This document shows positions 8,294 to 16,427 of a stretch of 64,000 nucleotides of DNA, piece after piece. The notes under the pieces are model-generated. The model was given only the letters and a program-made list of their open reading frames with translations. It did not search any database and had not been told where the DNA came from. Numbering within the stretch: the stretch's first letter is position 1; the number at the start of each line of letters is the position of its first letter. The DNA lies in the NCBI RefSeq assembly GCF_046533115.1, contig NZ_JAJQRC010000004.1, positions 62,001 through 126,000 on the forward strand. Direction: 5' to 3'. Made by a program: the position numbers and the translations under genes. Source of the stretch: JAIRMO01 sp046533115 (GTDB taxonomy: Bacteria > Spirochaetota > Spirochaetia > Treponematales > Breznakiellaceae).

Positions 8294-9031
8294 CTACAAA
8301 AAAACTTCTTCTAAAAGCCCGCTATTTTTAAGTATATCCGCTGCCCTGCCCTGATCCAGGATCCTGCCTTCCCGGAGGAGGATCACCCGATCACAGGCTT
8401 CCGCCGCGAAACTGAGGTCATGGGTGGCCACCAGCTTGGTATGGGGAAGGGAGGCCATAACCCGGATCAGGTTCCGCCGGGCCTTGGGGTCGAGGAACAC
8501 CGTGGGTTCGTCAAAGAGCATTACCGAGGGATTCATGGTCAATACCGAGGCGATGGCGGCTATGCGTTTTTCACCCCCCGAGAGTTTTAAGGGGGACCGT
8601 TCCTTAAGGCCGCTTATGCCCAGTTTTTCCAGGACCTCCTCTACCCGGCGGCGGACCTCGTCCTCACCCATGCCCATATTGCGGGGACCAAAGGCCAGAT
8701 CCTCGTATATGGTGGGCATAAAAAGCTGATCCTCGGGGTTCTGGAACACCAGGGCCGCCCGGCAGCGCAGTTCATCCATGGGGGATAGCCGGTCTTTTTT
8801 GAAAGGCCGGGCCTTTTCCGCAAGACCGGCCTTTATAGTGATACCGTCCAGGGTAAATTCCCCGGACAAGAGGGGCAATACTCCCGCCAGGATCAAGAGC
8901 AGGCTTGTCTTGCCCGCGCCGTTGGCCCCCACCAGGGCGATCCTTTCCCCCGGGGCCGCCTCAAAACTCACGTCCCGGATCCCCACGGTACCGTCGGAGT
9001 AAGCCGCCGTTACCTGCCGTAAGCTTATAAT
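8294..9031 (-). CDS. cbiO: Cobalt/nickel ECF transporter ATPase subunit (CbiO/EcfA type)
   Basis: Energises metal-ion uptake together with the CbiQ and CbiM-type proteins encoded just upstream. Walker A GANGAGKTSLL, Q-loop LVFQNPEDQLF, signature LSGGEKRIAAIA, Walker B VMLFDEPT and the switch His in ATHDLSFA are all present. QNPEDQLF is characteristic of ECF ATPases. The start is uncertain. No ATG, GTG or TTG occurs at the expected N-terminus (ISLRQVTAAY); the first in-frame ATG lies at 9187, deep inside cbiQ, and would add about 50 unlikely residues. The boundary given assumes an ATT codon at 9031, which lies just before the cbiQ stop, so the reading frames overlap and translation may be coupled. 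Confidence 0.9.
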   Translation of the reverse strand: MISLRQVTAAYSDGTVGIRDVSFEAAPGERIALVGANGAGKTSLLLILAGVLPLLSGEFTLDGITIKAGLAEKARPFKKDRLSPMDELRCRAALVFQNPEDQLFMPTIYEDLAFGPRNMGMGEDEVRRRVEEVLEKLGISGLKERSPLKLSGGEKRIAAIASVLTMNPSVMLFDEPTVFLDPKARRNLIRVMASLPHTKLVATHDLSFAAEACDRVILLREGRILDQGRAADILKNSGLLEEVFL

Positions 9032-9831
9032 GATACTAACCTGCCCAGGCAGGAGCCTAAAAAGAGGGGAATATCCACCATCCTGAAAAGAAGGGAACCG
9101 CCGCACACCAGGGCAAGGAAGATCCCATCCCCAAGGCAGAGGGGCCGGGGATGTTTTACGGAAAACCGGAGGGAATAACCCCGGCACTTCATGGCAGCAT
9201 AAACCCGTTCCGCCCGGTCGGCGCTGCGGAGAAAAAGGAAACCCACAAAACTCCCCATATGGGACATCCGGATACCCCGGGCCCTGCCGCTCCGCATGGT
9301 ATAGGCTAAAACCATGGAAGCCCCTTCAGAAAGAAGGACCGGAATATACCGGTAGAGAATTTCCAGGAGGGTGATAAAAACCGGGGCCACATAAAAAGAC
9401 CGTAGTTGGCCCGAAAGCTGGGTAAAGGGGGTTACGGCCACCAGGATCAGCACGGCCATCACACAAAGACCGGTCCGCAGGATCAGGGTAAACAGGGAAA
9501 TCAACCCGTAACTGAGGGGGATACCGGCGATCACCAGGGCGGTACTACCCTCAAAAAAAAGATTGGACAAACCCGCAAAAAGACAAAACGGCAGGGCTAT
9601 GGCGCCGCGTTTTAAAACCAGCCCCAGGGGAATTCCCGCCAGGGCCAGGGTGATGCTGGGATAAAAGAGAAAAGGCAGCAGGCGGCCGAAACTGTACCGG
9701 TCAAAGGAGATGACCGTCACCAAAAAAAACATGGTGGCGATCATCTTGACCCCCGGATGCAACCGGTGGAGGAGGCTATTCCCCGAGGACAATTGTTCCA
9801 GGGAATAAAGCGCCCCTATGTTACGCAGCAT
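9025..9831 (-). CDS. cbiQ: Cobalt/nickel ECF transporter transmembrane subunit
   Basis: The T-component of an energy-coupling-factor transporter, an integral inner-membrane scaffold. The 268-residue protein has about five hydrophobic segments. The two family-typical coupling motifs occur as TMRSGRARG and MKCRGY (A/G-R-G type), which contact the ATPase. The first segment, SGNSLLHRLHPGVKM, is a standard CbiQ/EcfT opening. The start overlaps the end of cbiM by 11 nt and the stop overlaps the ATPase reading frame, so the three genes form one tightly coupled operon. Confidence 0.93.
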   Translation of the reverse strand: MLRNIGALYSLEQLSSGNSLLHRLHPGVKMIATMFFLVTVISFDRYSFGRLLPFLFYPSITLALAGIPLGLVLKRGAIALPFCLFAGLSNLFFEGSTALVIAGIPLSYGLISLFTLILRTGLCVMAVLILVAVTPFTQLSGQLRSFYVAPVFITLLEILYRYIPVLLSEGASMVLAYTMRSGRARGIRMSHMGSFVGFLFLRSADRAERVYAAMKCRGYSLRFSVKHPRPLCLGDGIFLALVCGGSLLFRMVDIPLFLGSCLGRLVSL

Positions 9832-10837
9832 TTCCCGAATGACGGAGTTTTAGGCGATAAATGATGAAACCCGCCGCCCCCGCAAGGAGGCAGGTTAGGA
9901 CCGCCCCCACAATGCCCGCCACGGCGGTCCCCGCAACGGAACCATCCTCCTCGGCGCCGGGAAAATTGTAGTCCGGCATAAAAGCGGTGGCCTCCTGAAT
10001 GGCCTCTGCCTGCCGGAAGACCGGGCCCTCCGCCTCCAGCTCCGCGGTACCGGCGGTTTTTTCCATGGCCCATTCAAGCCCGTCGGGGTAAGCGGAGGCA
10101 AAAATCGAGAGGATCCCCCCCACAAGAAGGGTGATAAGCCCCAGAAGCAGGACCACCTTTTTTACCGGCACGGTTTTTGCCAGGGGAATCCGCTGTTCAC
10201 TGCTCTCCAGGATCTCCGGCCGCATCTTGTACACAAAATTGAGGACCAGGGCGGTCACTATTCCCTCCACCACGCCAATGGCCAGGTGGATGGGCAGCAT
10301 AAGCAAAACAAAGGTGGAAAAGGGCAAAGCGGTGATCCCTGAAAAGAGGGTTTGCACCACCACCCCAAAGGCCCCAAGCTCAAGGCCCACCACCACCGAA
10401 ACCAGGGCCGCACCGCCAATCCGGAACACGGAAAAACCCTTTCGCAGTATCGGCTTAAAGAGCAAGGGGTATACGACAAAACAGGGGATAACGCCCATAT
10501 TAAAGATATTACAACCCAGGGCTAAAAGCCCTCCGTCGGCAAAAAACAAGGCCTGGATTATCAGGACCGCGGCAATGGTCAACAGGGCGGGAAAGGGCCC
10601 CAAAAGACCCGCCAACAGGATACCCCCGCCGATATGACCGCTGGAACCGGTGGCGGGAATGGTGAAATTGATCATCTGGGCGGCAAAAACAAAGGCCCCG
10701 GTCACCGCCATGACGGGTACTTTTTTCTCCCCCAACTCGTTTTTGATTTTTGCCGTAGAATACGCGATGGAACCCGCCGCAGCGGTCCACATGACTCCCC
10801 CAACCAGGGGCGAAATCAACGCATCAGCCATATGCAT
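9821..10837 (-). CDS. cbiM: Cobalt/nickel ECF transporter substrate component CbiM with fused PDGLE (CbiN-like) domain
   Basis: CbiM binds and translocates Co2+ or Ni2+. The mature N-terminus MHMADALIS is the metal-binding signature; His2 is normally a ligand, and its spacing from the N-terminus supports this start. A GGAGGT lies 6 nt upstream. Residues 1-215 form the multi-helix CbiM domain. Residues from about 225 are a second unit with two membrane helices and the motif YPDGLEWA, the PDGLE domain that replaces separate CbiN in many systems. Co2+ (for B12) versus Ni2+ cannot be decided from the sequence alone. A structured leader precedes the gene. Confidence 0.94.
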   Translation of the reverse strand: MHMADALISPLVGGVMWTAAAGSIAYSTAKIKNELGEKKVPVMAVTGAFVFAAQMINFTIPATGSSGHIGGGILLAGLLGPFPALLTIAAVLIIQALFFADGGLLALGCNIFNMGVIPCFVVYPLLFKPILRKGFSVFRIGGAALVSVVVGLELGAFGVVVQTLFSGITALPFSTFVLLMLPIHLAIGVVEGIVTALVLNFVYKMRPEILESSEQRIPLAKTVPVKKVVLLLGLITLLVGGILSIFASAYPDGLEWAMEKTAGTAELEAEGPVFRQAEAIQEATAFMPDYNFPGAEEDGSVAGTAVAGIVGAVLTCLLAGAAGFIIYRLKLRHSGNAA

Positions 10838-10997
10838 ACCAATACCTCCAAAAAATAAAATACCAGCCTACTTGTATGCCGCTGTGGCAGCATTAAATAC
10901 CTTCGTGGTATTCATTCTCGGAGTTACCATAACCGGGGCTTGACCCTAAACCAAAACCGTCTTCATGACAGCGTATTTAAAGTACCCATTATGGAAC
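10838..10997 (-). promoter_or_regulatory. Structured 5' leader of the cbiM operon, candidate riboswitch or attenuator
   Basis: From the predicted start point (about 10997) to the cbiM ATG there are 160 untranslated bases able to form alternative helices. On the minus strand, two local hairpins are possible: 10879-10892 and 10896-10912 (six perfect pairs, AATACC with GGTATT). The same bases can instead pair with an upstream strand: 10968-10973 with 10880-10885, and 10973-10980 with 10893-10900, giving a bipartite helix of up to 14 pairs. Further small hairpins lie at about 10922-10945. I could not match the sequence to the cobalamin or NiCo riboswitch consensus. The switch idea is an inference from mutually exclusive pairing and gene context. 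Confidence 0.45.
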
Positions 10998-11003
10998 AGA
11001 GAT

Positions 11004-11032
11004 AGTATAAATCTACCGGCGGATAATGTCAA
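11004..11032 (-). promoter_or_regulatory. Promoter of the cbiM-cbiQ-cbiO operon
   Basis: On the minus strand TTGACA (11027-11032) and TATACT (11004-11009) are separated by exactly 17 nt, a consensus-quality sigma-70 promoter. Transcription would begin near 10997 and produce the 160-nt leader. No repressor operator was identified; a NikR-type GTATGA/TCATAC pair was looked for and not seen. Confidence 0.75.
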
Positions 11033-11079
11033 TGTAATAATTTAGCCGGGGTGTCAACAACCAATAGAAATGTCACCTA

Positions 11080-11109
11080 GGGGAGGTAACTCCCCGATTC
11101 TACCCGGCC
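11080..11109. repeat. Dispersed GC-rich hairpin repeat, full copy
   Basis: The hairpin GGGGAG-gtaa-CTCCCC followed by a TTCTACCCGGCC tail is repeated almost exactly at 28805-28834 (one base different over 30). Related shorter versions lie at 2738 and 35319. This copy sits between the cbiM promoter and the end of the response regulator gene, where it could also act as a terminator for neither or either strand. No open reading frame is associated with it, and flanking bases outside the 30 bp do not match, so it looks like a small non-coding repeat family rather than an insertion-sequence remnant. Confidence 0.6.
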
Positions 11110-11139
11110 CCTTGCATTACCGTCACCCTTACGTCCCCA

Positions 11140-12690
11140 TTAAATAGAGGCATTACGGTACTCGCCGGGGGTTACCCCAACGTATTTCTTGAATATTTTT
11201 ACGAAGTAGTTTTGGCTGTTAAATCCTACCTGAAAACAGGTTTCCTTGGAGCTGTAATTTTGAATAAGCAGCCGTTTTGCCGCCTCGATCCGTTCTTCCG
11301 CGATTAGTTCCGTACAGGTTTTGCCGGTATACTTGCGAAAAAGTTTGCTCAAATAGTAGGGAGAGACATTTATCTCATTGGCGATGCTTCCCAGGGAAAT
11401 TTCCTTTTGGTAGTTGGTTTTAATGTACATCACGGCCCTGTCAACAAAGTAGTTTTTGTTTTGATCCCGCGTCTCGTGGATCAAACGGAAAAGCCGCTTT
11501 ACATGGGAGAGCAGGCACATCTCCAGATGCCTGGGTTCATCGGCTTTGAGTATACCGGCGTCTTCGTCTGTCCGTAGTTCCGTTACCGGCAGGGCCTTCT
11601 TTAGTTCCTGCTCCAGAAGGATGATCAGTTTATAGGCTTCTTCCCGGGCAGCGTAAAATTCATTTCCCGACATTAACGCAAGGCATATTTCCCCGGCCAG
11701 TTTTTCCAGCTGATCTTCCCTGTTATCCAATATGTTCCGTACAAAGAGGCTTACCCATATCGCAAGCTTTCCTCCGCCGTTTGCGGGGTTTTCCGGAATT
11801 CCGTCGGAATAAAACATAACGGCCCTGTCGTACCTCTTTATGCGCTGCTGCTCTTCTTCCGCGTGCTGTAAGGCAATTCTTGCCTGCCTGTAGGCGGTGG
11901 ACCAGTTGTTTCCCCCTGCCACAAGTTCACTGACGCCGATATAAAAATCCTTGTAGTTGTTTTCCAAATATGTCAGGGTAATCCGGCAAAGTTCTTCGAG
12001 GCTGTCATTCTCCGCCCCGCTTTCCATCAAAAAATAAATAATCGACTGGTTGTTAAAAAAACCGCTTAACGCCCTTTGGCCGGTATTTTCCAAAAAGCTT
12101 TTTATCGATACATGGGGATGATTTGCGCCAGTACGGAGGGAAATGACAAGACACACGCCGGAACTGTTTTCATACCCCAAAAAGGCAAGCAGCTTACGCT
12201 GGGCTTCACTCTGGCCGCCCGAAACCACCGAATATATAAAATCGCTTTCTATCAGGGGACGTATGCTTTCCATGCGGTTAAGTAGATTCGTTGCGGCGGT
12301 ACTTGCCTCGTAACGGCTTTCCTTCCGGGAAACGCTTGAGGAAATTGCCGCCCTCAGCGATTCAAGGCGGATCGGTTTTAGCAGGTAATCCTCTACCCCA
12401 AGCTGTATGGCCCGCTGAGCAAATTCAAAGTTGTCATGGGAAGATATGATGATAAAGGTAGTTTCAGGCGAGAAGGACTGAATCTCAGCAATTACGTCCA
12501 GTCCGTTCTTGCCCGGTAGCCCAACATCGACCAGCACAAGATCGGGTTTTTTGGAATAGGCCTGGGAAACCGCCTCAAATCCGTTACCGGATTCCCCTGT
12601 TATGGACAATTCAGGAAAATTGCCGCGTAACATCATGACCAGGGCCTGGCGTTCGATATACTCGTCTTCAACAACCATTACTGTGTACAT
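11140..12690 (-). CDS. Response regulator with AraC-type DNA-binding domain (YesN-like)
   Basis: A cytoplasmic transcription factor partner of the adjacent kinase. The receiver domain (residues 1-120) has the acidic pair in VVEDE, the phospho-acceptor Asp55 in LVLVDVGLPG, and the Lys of LLKPI. A long middle region of about 280 residues is of unknown fold, and the C-terminal AraC/XylS domain has two helix-turn-helix units (ISLGSIANEINVSPYYLSKLF and the FQVGFNSQNYFVKIFKK unit). ATG 12690 is chosen because it starts directly at the receiver strand; a GGGAGG lies 11 nt upstream. It overlaps the kinase gene by 23 nt. It probably activates sugar-uptake genes in this island in response to an extracellular ligand. 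Confidence 0.93.
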   Translation of the reverse strand: MYTVMVVEDEYIERQALVMMLRGNFPELSITGESGNGFEAVSQAYSKKPDLVLVDVGLPGKNGLDVIAEIQSFSPETTFIIISSHDNFEFAQRAIQLGVEDYLLKPIRLESLRAAISSSVSRKESRYEASTAATNLLNRMESIRPLIESDFIYSVVSGGQSEAQRKLLAFLGYENSSGVCLVISLRTGANHPHVSIKSFLENTGQRALSGFFNNQSIIYFLMESGAENDSLEELCRITLTYLENNYKDFYIGVSELVAGGNNWSTAYRQARIALQHAEEEQQRIKRYDRAVMFYSDGIPENPANGGGKLAIWVSLFVRNILDNREDQLEKLAGEICLALMSGNEFYAAREEAYKLIILLEQELKKALPVTELRTDEDAGILKADEPRHLEMCLLSHVKRLFRLIHETRDQNKNYFVDRAVMYIKTNYQKEISLGSIANEINVSPYYLSKLFRKYTGKTCTELIAEERIEAAKRLLIQNYSSKETCFQVGFNSQNYFVKIFKKYVGVTPGEYRNASI

Positions 12691-14179
12691 GAGAAGTACT
12701 GCCTCCCGGAAGCCTGGGTATTTCGTCACACGCTATGGAAATTGAAACAAGGGTACCTACGTCTTCGGTGCTTTCCACATGGAATGTCGCGGAACTGCCG
12801 TACAGCATTTCTATCCGCTTTTTTGCGTTGAGGATGCCTATGTGTATGCGGGAAGCGGAATTTTCCAAAGGATAGGAATCGCCGTTTAAGAGTTCCTCCA
12901 GTTTTTCGCCGGACATCCCCCTGCCGTTATCTTCTACGGCAAGGCAGAGCAGGTTGTTTTTTCTACTTGCCGATACGGCTACCACAGCGCCGTTCAGTAT
13001 TTCGTTCACGCCGTGAAGTACCGCGTTTTCTATCAGGGGCTGCAGCATCATTCCCGGGAGCATCACATTCGGAAGGCCGTCATCGATTTTAAGTTCAAAA
13101 CTGATACGATCCCCAAAACGCAGCCGCTGGATATGCAGGTAATTACGGACACATTCAAGCTCTTCGTAAAGGGTAGACATGCGGTTTGATTTGTCCATGC
13201 TGTAGCGCAGAAGATCCGTGGTTATATCCATTAATTCGGCCGCCTGATTCGCATGTTCCATCGCGGCGATTCGGGATATCATACCCAGGGTGTTGAACAA
13301 AAAATGGGGATTCATCTGATCCTGCAGTATCTTGAGTTCCGAGCCGATAAGCAGTTCGTTCATCCTAAGATTCTCATTTTCCGCTTCAAGAAGCTGCTGG
13401 CGCAGCTGGGCGTTGGTCTCGATATTCTGAATGTTTGCCCGTATCGAATCTGCCATATCATCAAAGGCTTCGCCCAAAATTGCGAATTCCGGACCCGAAT
13501 CTTTTACTTCGCTCAGATCGTATTCACCTTCTTTTATCTTCCGGATATTGCTTACGATACAGTTAATCGGACGGGTTACCCAGCGGGAAGAGTTAACGGA
13601 AAAAACCAGGGCGGCAAGGAAAATACATGCTACAATAACCGAGACGACAAGGTTAAGGCGCCACCAGGAATTCCGCAGGATAAGCTGCCGGACCTTTGTA
13701 TAGTTAACCAGATAACTGTAGTATTCCCGCTGGGTACCGTCGGTCAGCTCAAAAAGGTAGATAAGGTACTGATAATTTACGGTATTGCCAAGGCGGATAT
13801 TGCTGCCACGTTTGATTTCCTCAAAACGTTCATTGCAGCTTTCCACCATGTTGTTGAGTATTTTGAAACGGAACCATAAATCGCCGTCGTCAACCAGTTT
13901 CATAATCGTATTGAGGCTTCCGGCGGCGGCGTTCATCGAAGAGTAATACCGGCTTAAATCCTCGACGGTCATGTTGTAAAAGTAATTCTGCGCGTTACTC
14001 CGGGATTCCCGCATCTGCGTATAGAACATGCTCAGTTCCCGGTAGAGGTCGGCCATCCTGTTGTACTCGCGGGAAAAACTGCCGCTGCTGAAATAACAGA
14101 TACCGGCGATCATGCCTACCATGATGACCAGAATCACGGTGTAAAGCATCATTTTGGATCCGATACTTTTATTACCCAA
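12668..14179 (-). CDS. Sensor histidine kinase (YesM/LytS type)
   Basis: An inner-membrane kinase with a short N-terminus, a first membrane helix (about residues 10-32), a periplasmic helical sensor of about 140 residues, a second helix (about 175-200), a HAMP linker (RWVTRPINCIV), and a cytoplasmic His_kinase plus HATPase module. The phosphorylated His is His292 in NPHFLFN, and the ATP-binding Asn and Gly motifs are AVLHGV and DNGRGM. Translation appears to begin at TTG 14179, with a GGGGCGG 6 nt upstream. It is followed in overlap by its response regulator, and preceded by sugar-transport genes on the same strand, typical of ABC-linked two-component systems. Confidence 0.93.
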   Translation of the reverse strand: MGNKSIGSKMMLYTVILVIMVGMIAGICYFSSGSFSREYNRMADLYRELSMFYTQMRESRSNAQNYFYNMTVEDLSRYYSSMNAAAGSLNTIMKLVDDGDLWFRFKILNNMVESCNERFEEIKRGSNIRLGNTVNYQYLIYLFELTDGTQREYYSYLVNYTKVRQLILRNSWWRLNLVVSVIVACIFLAALVFSVNSSRWVTRPINCIVSNIRKIKEGEYDLSEVKDSGPEFAILGEAFDDMADSIRANIQNIETNAQLRQQLLEAENENLRMNELLIGSELKILQDQMNPHFLFNTLGMISRIAAMEHANQAAELMDITTDLLRYSMDKSNRMSTLYEELECVRNYLHIQRLRFGDRISFELKIDDGLPNVMLPGMMLQPLIENAVLHGVNEILNGAVVAVSASRKNNLLCLAVEDNGRGMSGEKLEELLNGDSYPLENSASRIHIGILNAKKRIEMLYGSSATFHVESTEDVGTLVSISIACDEIPRLPGGSTSHVHSNGC

Positions 14180-14200
14180 TTCCGGCCGCCCCCTCGTCTA

Positions 14201-15229
14201 TTATAATGGATAGAGGCGGGCAGTTTCAACAAATGTCCGTATAAGTTCCTCGGGCGCCCCCTTGGGGATTGCACATCCGGCGCCCAGTACAATGCCCCGA
14301 CCCCGGAAATAATCCAGTACCTCGCCGGTTTTTTTCCGCATCAATTCCGGCGTACCGAAATAGAACACCCCGGAAGGATCTATGGGACCGAACACAACGG
14401 ATCTGTTTTTCATCACCCGCGCGGCGTTTTCAATGTTGGTTTTATAGTCTATCTCAACTCCCGCATAACCTATGGCGGCCACATCATCAATAATGCGATC
14501 AAGGTTTCCGCAGATATGGCAGATCGTACCGGCATTCATCTTTGCCAATTCCTGATGTAGTTTTTTATGGAAGGGCAGGGAGTATTTCAGAAACAATTCT
14601 GGACTTATCACATCGGGACCGCAGGAGGAATCCCCAAAACTGGTAATATCGGCCCCCGCTTCAAGCATCATGCGGTGGTATTCCAGATGTACATCGAGGG
14701 CCCTGTCGATGAGGAGGATTATTTTTTCTTCCAGTTCATCGTCCAGCAAATCGGCCAGAAAATTTTCCATGCCGTAACTCAGCATGGCAAGACTGAAGGC
14801 CATTTGATCGCAGTTTCCCCGGATAAACAATTCGCCTCCCGCCTCTTTCTTCATAATTGCAACCGCCTCAAGCTGTATCTTGATGCGGTCGTATGTATGC
14901 AGTTTTTCAGGGGTCACCATTTCCATGAGCCCGTCGATATTATCCGATGCGGGGCCTTTAACCCGGGGCGTACCATCCTCGGGAAAATCTATGGGAACTC
15001 CGACGGCCCCCGCTTCCATGCAGGTATCAACATCGAGGAGTATGCCGTCGAGGCCGTACTTCCGGGCGAATTTAAGGTGGGAATCGGCCATATTCCTGGC
15101 GCTGTTCCGGTACTCCGTCATGGTAAAACCCGCTTCGGCAGCGGCGGGCATAAAACTGTGAAGCATGAGCGGAACCTTATCCGCACAGCCTCCTTTGAGC
15201 GTTGTATTGATCCGTTCATATCCGGTCAT
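14201..15229 (-). CDS. Uroporphyrinogen decarboxylase-family protein (MtaA/CmuA-like)
   Basis: A URO-D-fold protein of about 342 residues. The group includes corrinoid- and cobalamin-dependent methyltransferases such as MtaA and CmuA as well as true uroporphyrinogen decarboxylase. The candidate zinc site has His and Cys in HICGN and a Cys in GAGCAIP near the C-terminus, as in the methyltransferases. True HemE signature residues are not seen. ATG 15229 is chosen over 15241 because GGAG lies 6 nt before it, whereas the first ATG has only 1 nt of spacing from GGAGG. It lies between a sugar-binding protein and the sensor kinase. The true substrate is unknown; modification of a methylated sugar or polyol carried by this ABC system is possible but speculative. 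Confidence 0.8.
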   Translation of the reverse strand: MTGYERINTTLKGGCADKVPLMLHSFMPAAAEAGFTMTEYRNSARNMADSHLKFARKYGLDGILLDVDTCMEAGAVGVPIDFPEDGTPRVKGPASDNIDGLMEMVTPEKLHTYDRIKIQLEAVAIMKKEAGGELFIRGNCDQMAFSLAMLSYGMENFLADLLDDELEEKIILLIDRALDVHLEYHRMMLEAGADITSFGDSSCGPDVISPELFLKYSLPFHKKLHQELAKMNAGTICHICGNLDRIIDDVAAIGYAGVEIDYKTNIENAARVMKNRSVVFGPIDPSGVFYFGTPELMRKKTGEVLDYFRGRGIVLGAGCAIPKGAPEELIRTFVETARLYPL

Positions 15230-15340
15230 AATATTCTCCATACCTCCGTCGACTTTCGTAAATCCTGTGCCGGTCGGAATAAATGCGGTTCAGACGAATC
15301 GGATCCGCCTGAACCGCAGCCCTGTTTGATCCGTTAGGTA

Positions 15341-16330
15341 TTATAGATCTTTCTTCACCTTAAGAGCATCGGCATAATTGTTGACATTCTTATTGGTTAC
15401 CAAAATGGTACCCGCGTCGTTTGATACCTGGGCGGGTTTCTTACCCTGGGTAATATGCTGATAGAGCCAGTAAGTCGCCTGATAACCATAATTCCAGAAA
15501 GAGGTAACGATGGTTCCGTCAAGATCGTTGTTGCGAAGAAGGTCCAGGGTTTCGTCAATATCATCAACGGCGTAAATCAGAACCTTGCGGCGGATTCCCT
15601 TTTCTCTCGCTACCGTCGCACAGGCGGGACCCGCTTCAGCCGCAAGATTGATCGCCACGTTGATCTCTGGATACGCGTTAAAGGTCCGTTCCCATTCGGT
15701 AACCGCCTGTATCTTTTCGGACTTGCTTTCGGAAATATTGACCTGCTTATAACCGCCGGGGTGCTTTTTAAATGCTTCTTCTATGTCGTTGATCTGACGA
15801 TGGGCAACTTCATAGACCAGGTTTGATACCTGAAAGGAAACATTGAGCGGCGTATTGGGGCCCAGCCGTTCCAGAACATCCGTGTAAAGAGCCTGGGCCT
15901 GAACTTTGGTTTCTTTGCCGAAAAAGGCCAGGCGTTGAGCATCGGGAATATCGCTGTCCACTACCAGGACGGGAATGCCCGCCGCAATCGCATTTTGTAC
16001 CGGTTCCGCGGGAACTATTCCCTGAGTGATAATGGCGTCTGCCTTCTGGGCAATCGCGGTGTCCACCAGTTTTGCCATTTCCTCCGGAGAAATACCCTGA
16101 GGTCCTACCCAATCGCCTTGGATGCCTAATTCCTGGCAGGCGGCGTCAAAGCCGTTCTTGGCGATAAGCCAAACCGGATGCGCGAGCAGGGGCGATACAT
16201 ACACGAAGTGCATCTTGTCCGATTTTTGGGCTTCCCCCTGGGCTCCTCCCCGGGCAAACGCGGATGTGACTATGCCGCACAGCATAACGAGGGCGAGAAG
16301 CACAACAAGAAGTTTTTTTACTTTTGTCAT
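15341..16330 (-). CDS. Periplasmic sugar-binding protein of ABC system 1
   Basis: A type I periplasmic binding protein (RbsB/LsrB family) that captures a sugar-like ligand for the ABC importer encoded upstream. Residues 1-29 form a Sec signal peptide (KKLLVVLLALVMLCGIVTSAFA) with cleavage after Ala-Phe-Ala. The mature part has the alternating ligand-binding lobes: FVYVSPLLAHPVW, DAIITQGIV, PVLVVDSD and the hinge region VNDAGT-like end. ATG 16330 has AGGAGG 6 nt upstream; the longer open frame to 16402 lacks a site. It is clearly paralogous to the protein at 21943-22941 (shared HPVW, WVGP, NDTGT/NDAGT). It lies between the ATPase and the URO-D gene. Confidence 0.93.
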   Translation of the reverse strand: MTKVKKLLVVLLALVMLCGIVTSAFARGGAQGEAQKSDKMHFVYVSPLLAHPVWLIAKNGFDAACQELGIQGDWVGPQGISPEEMAKLVDTAIAQKADAIITQGIVPAEPVQNAIAAGIPVLVVDSDIPDAQRLAFFGKETKVQAQALYTDVLERLGPNTPLNVSFQVSNLVYEVAHRQINDIEEAFKKHPGGYKQVNISESKSEKIQAVTEWERTFNAYPEINVAINLAAEAGPACATVAREKGIRRKVLIYAVDDIDETLDLLRNNDLDGTIVTSFWNYGYQATYWLYQHITQGKKPAQVSNDAGTILVTNKNVNNYADALKVKKDL

Positions 16331-16427
16331 TTTTATCCTCCTACGATAACTATTATTATATGCGTCCGCATGGCCGCACAGTAAAGCCAAAGGGGGAAAC
16401 ATATGGCTAAGGGTTTAACCCTTCAGT

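Noticed and set aside
10838..10997. Cobalamin or NiCo riboswitch
   Set aside because: The conserved B12-box and the NiCo junction sequences I know are not present.
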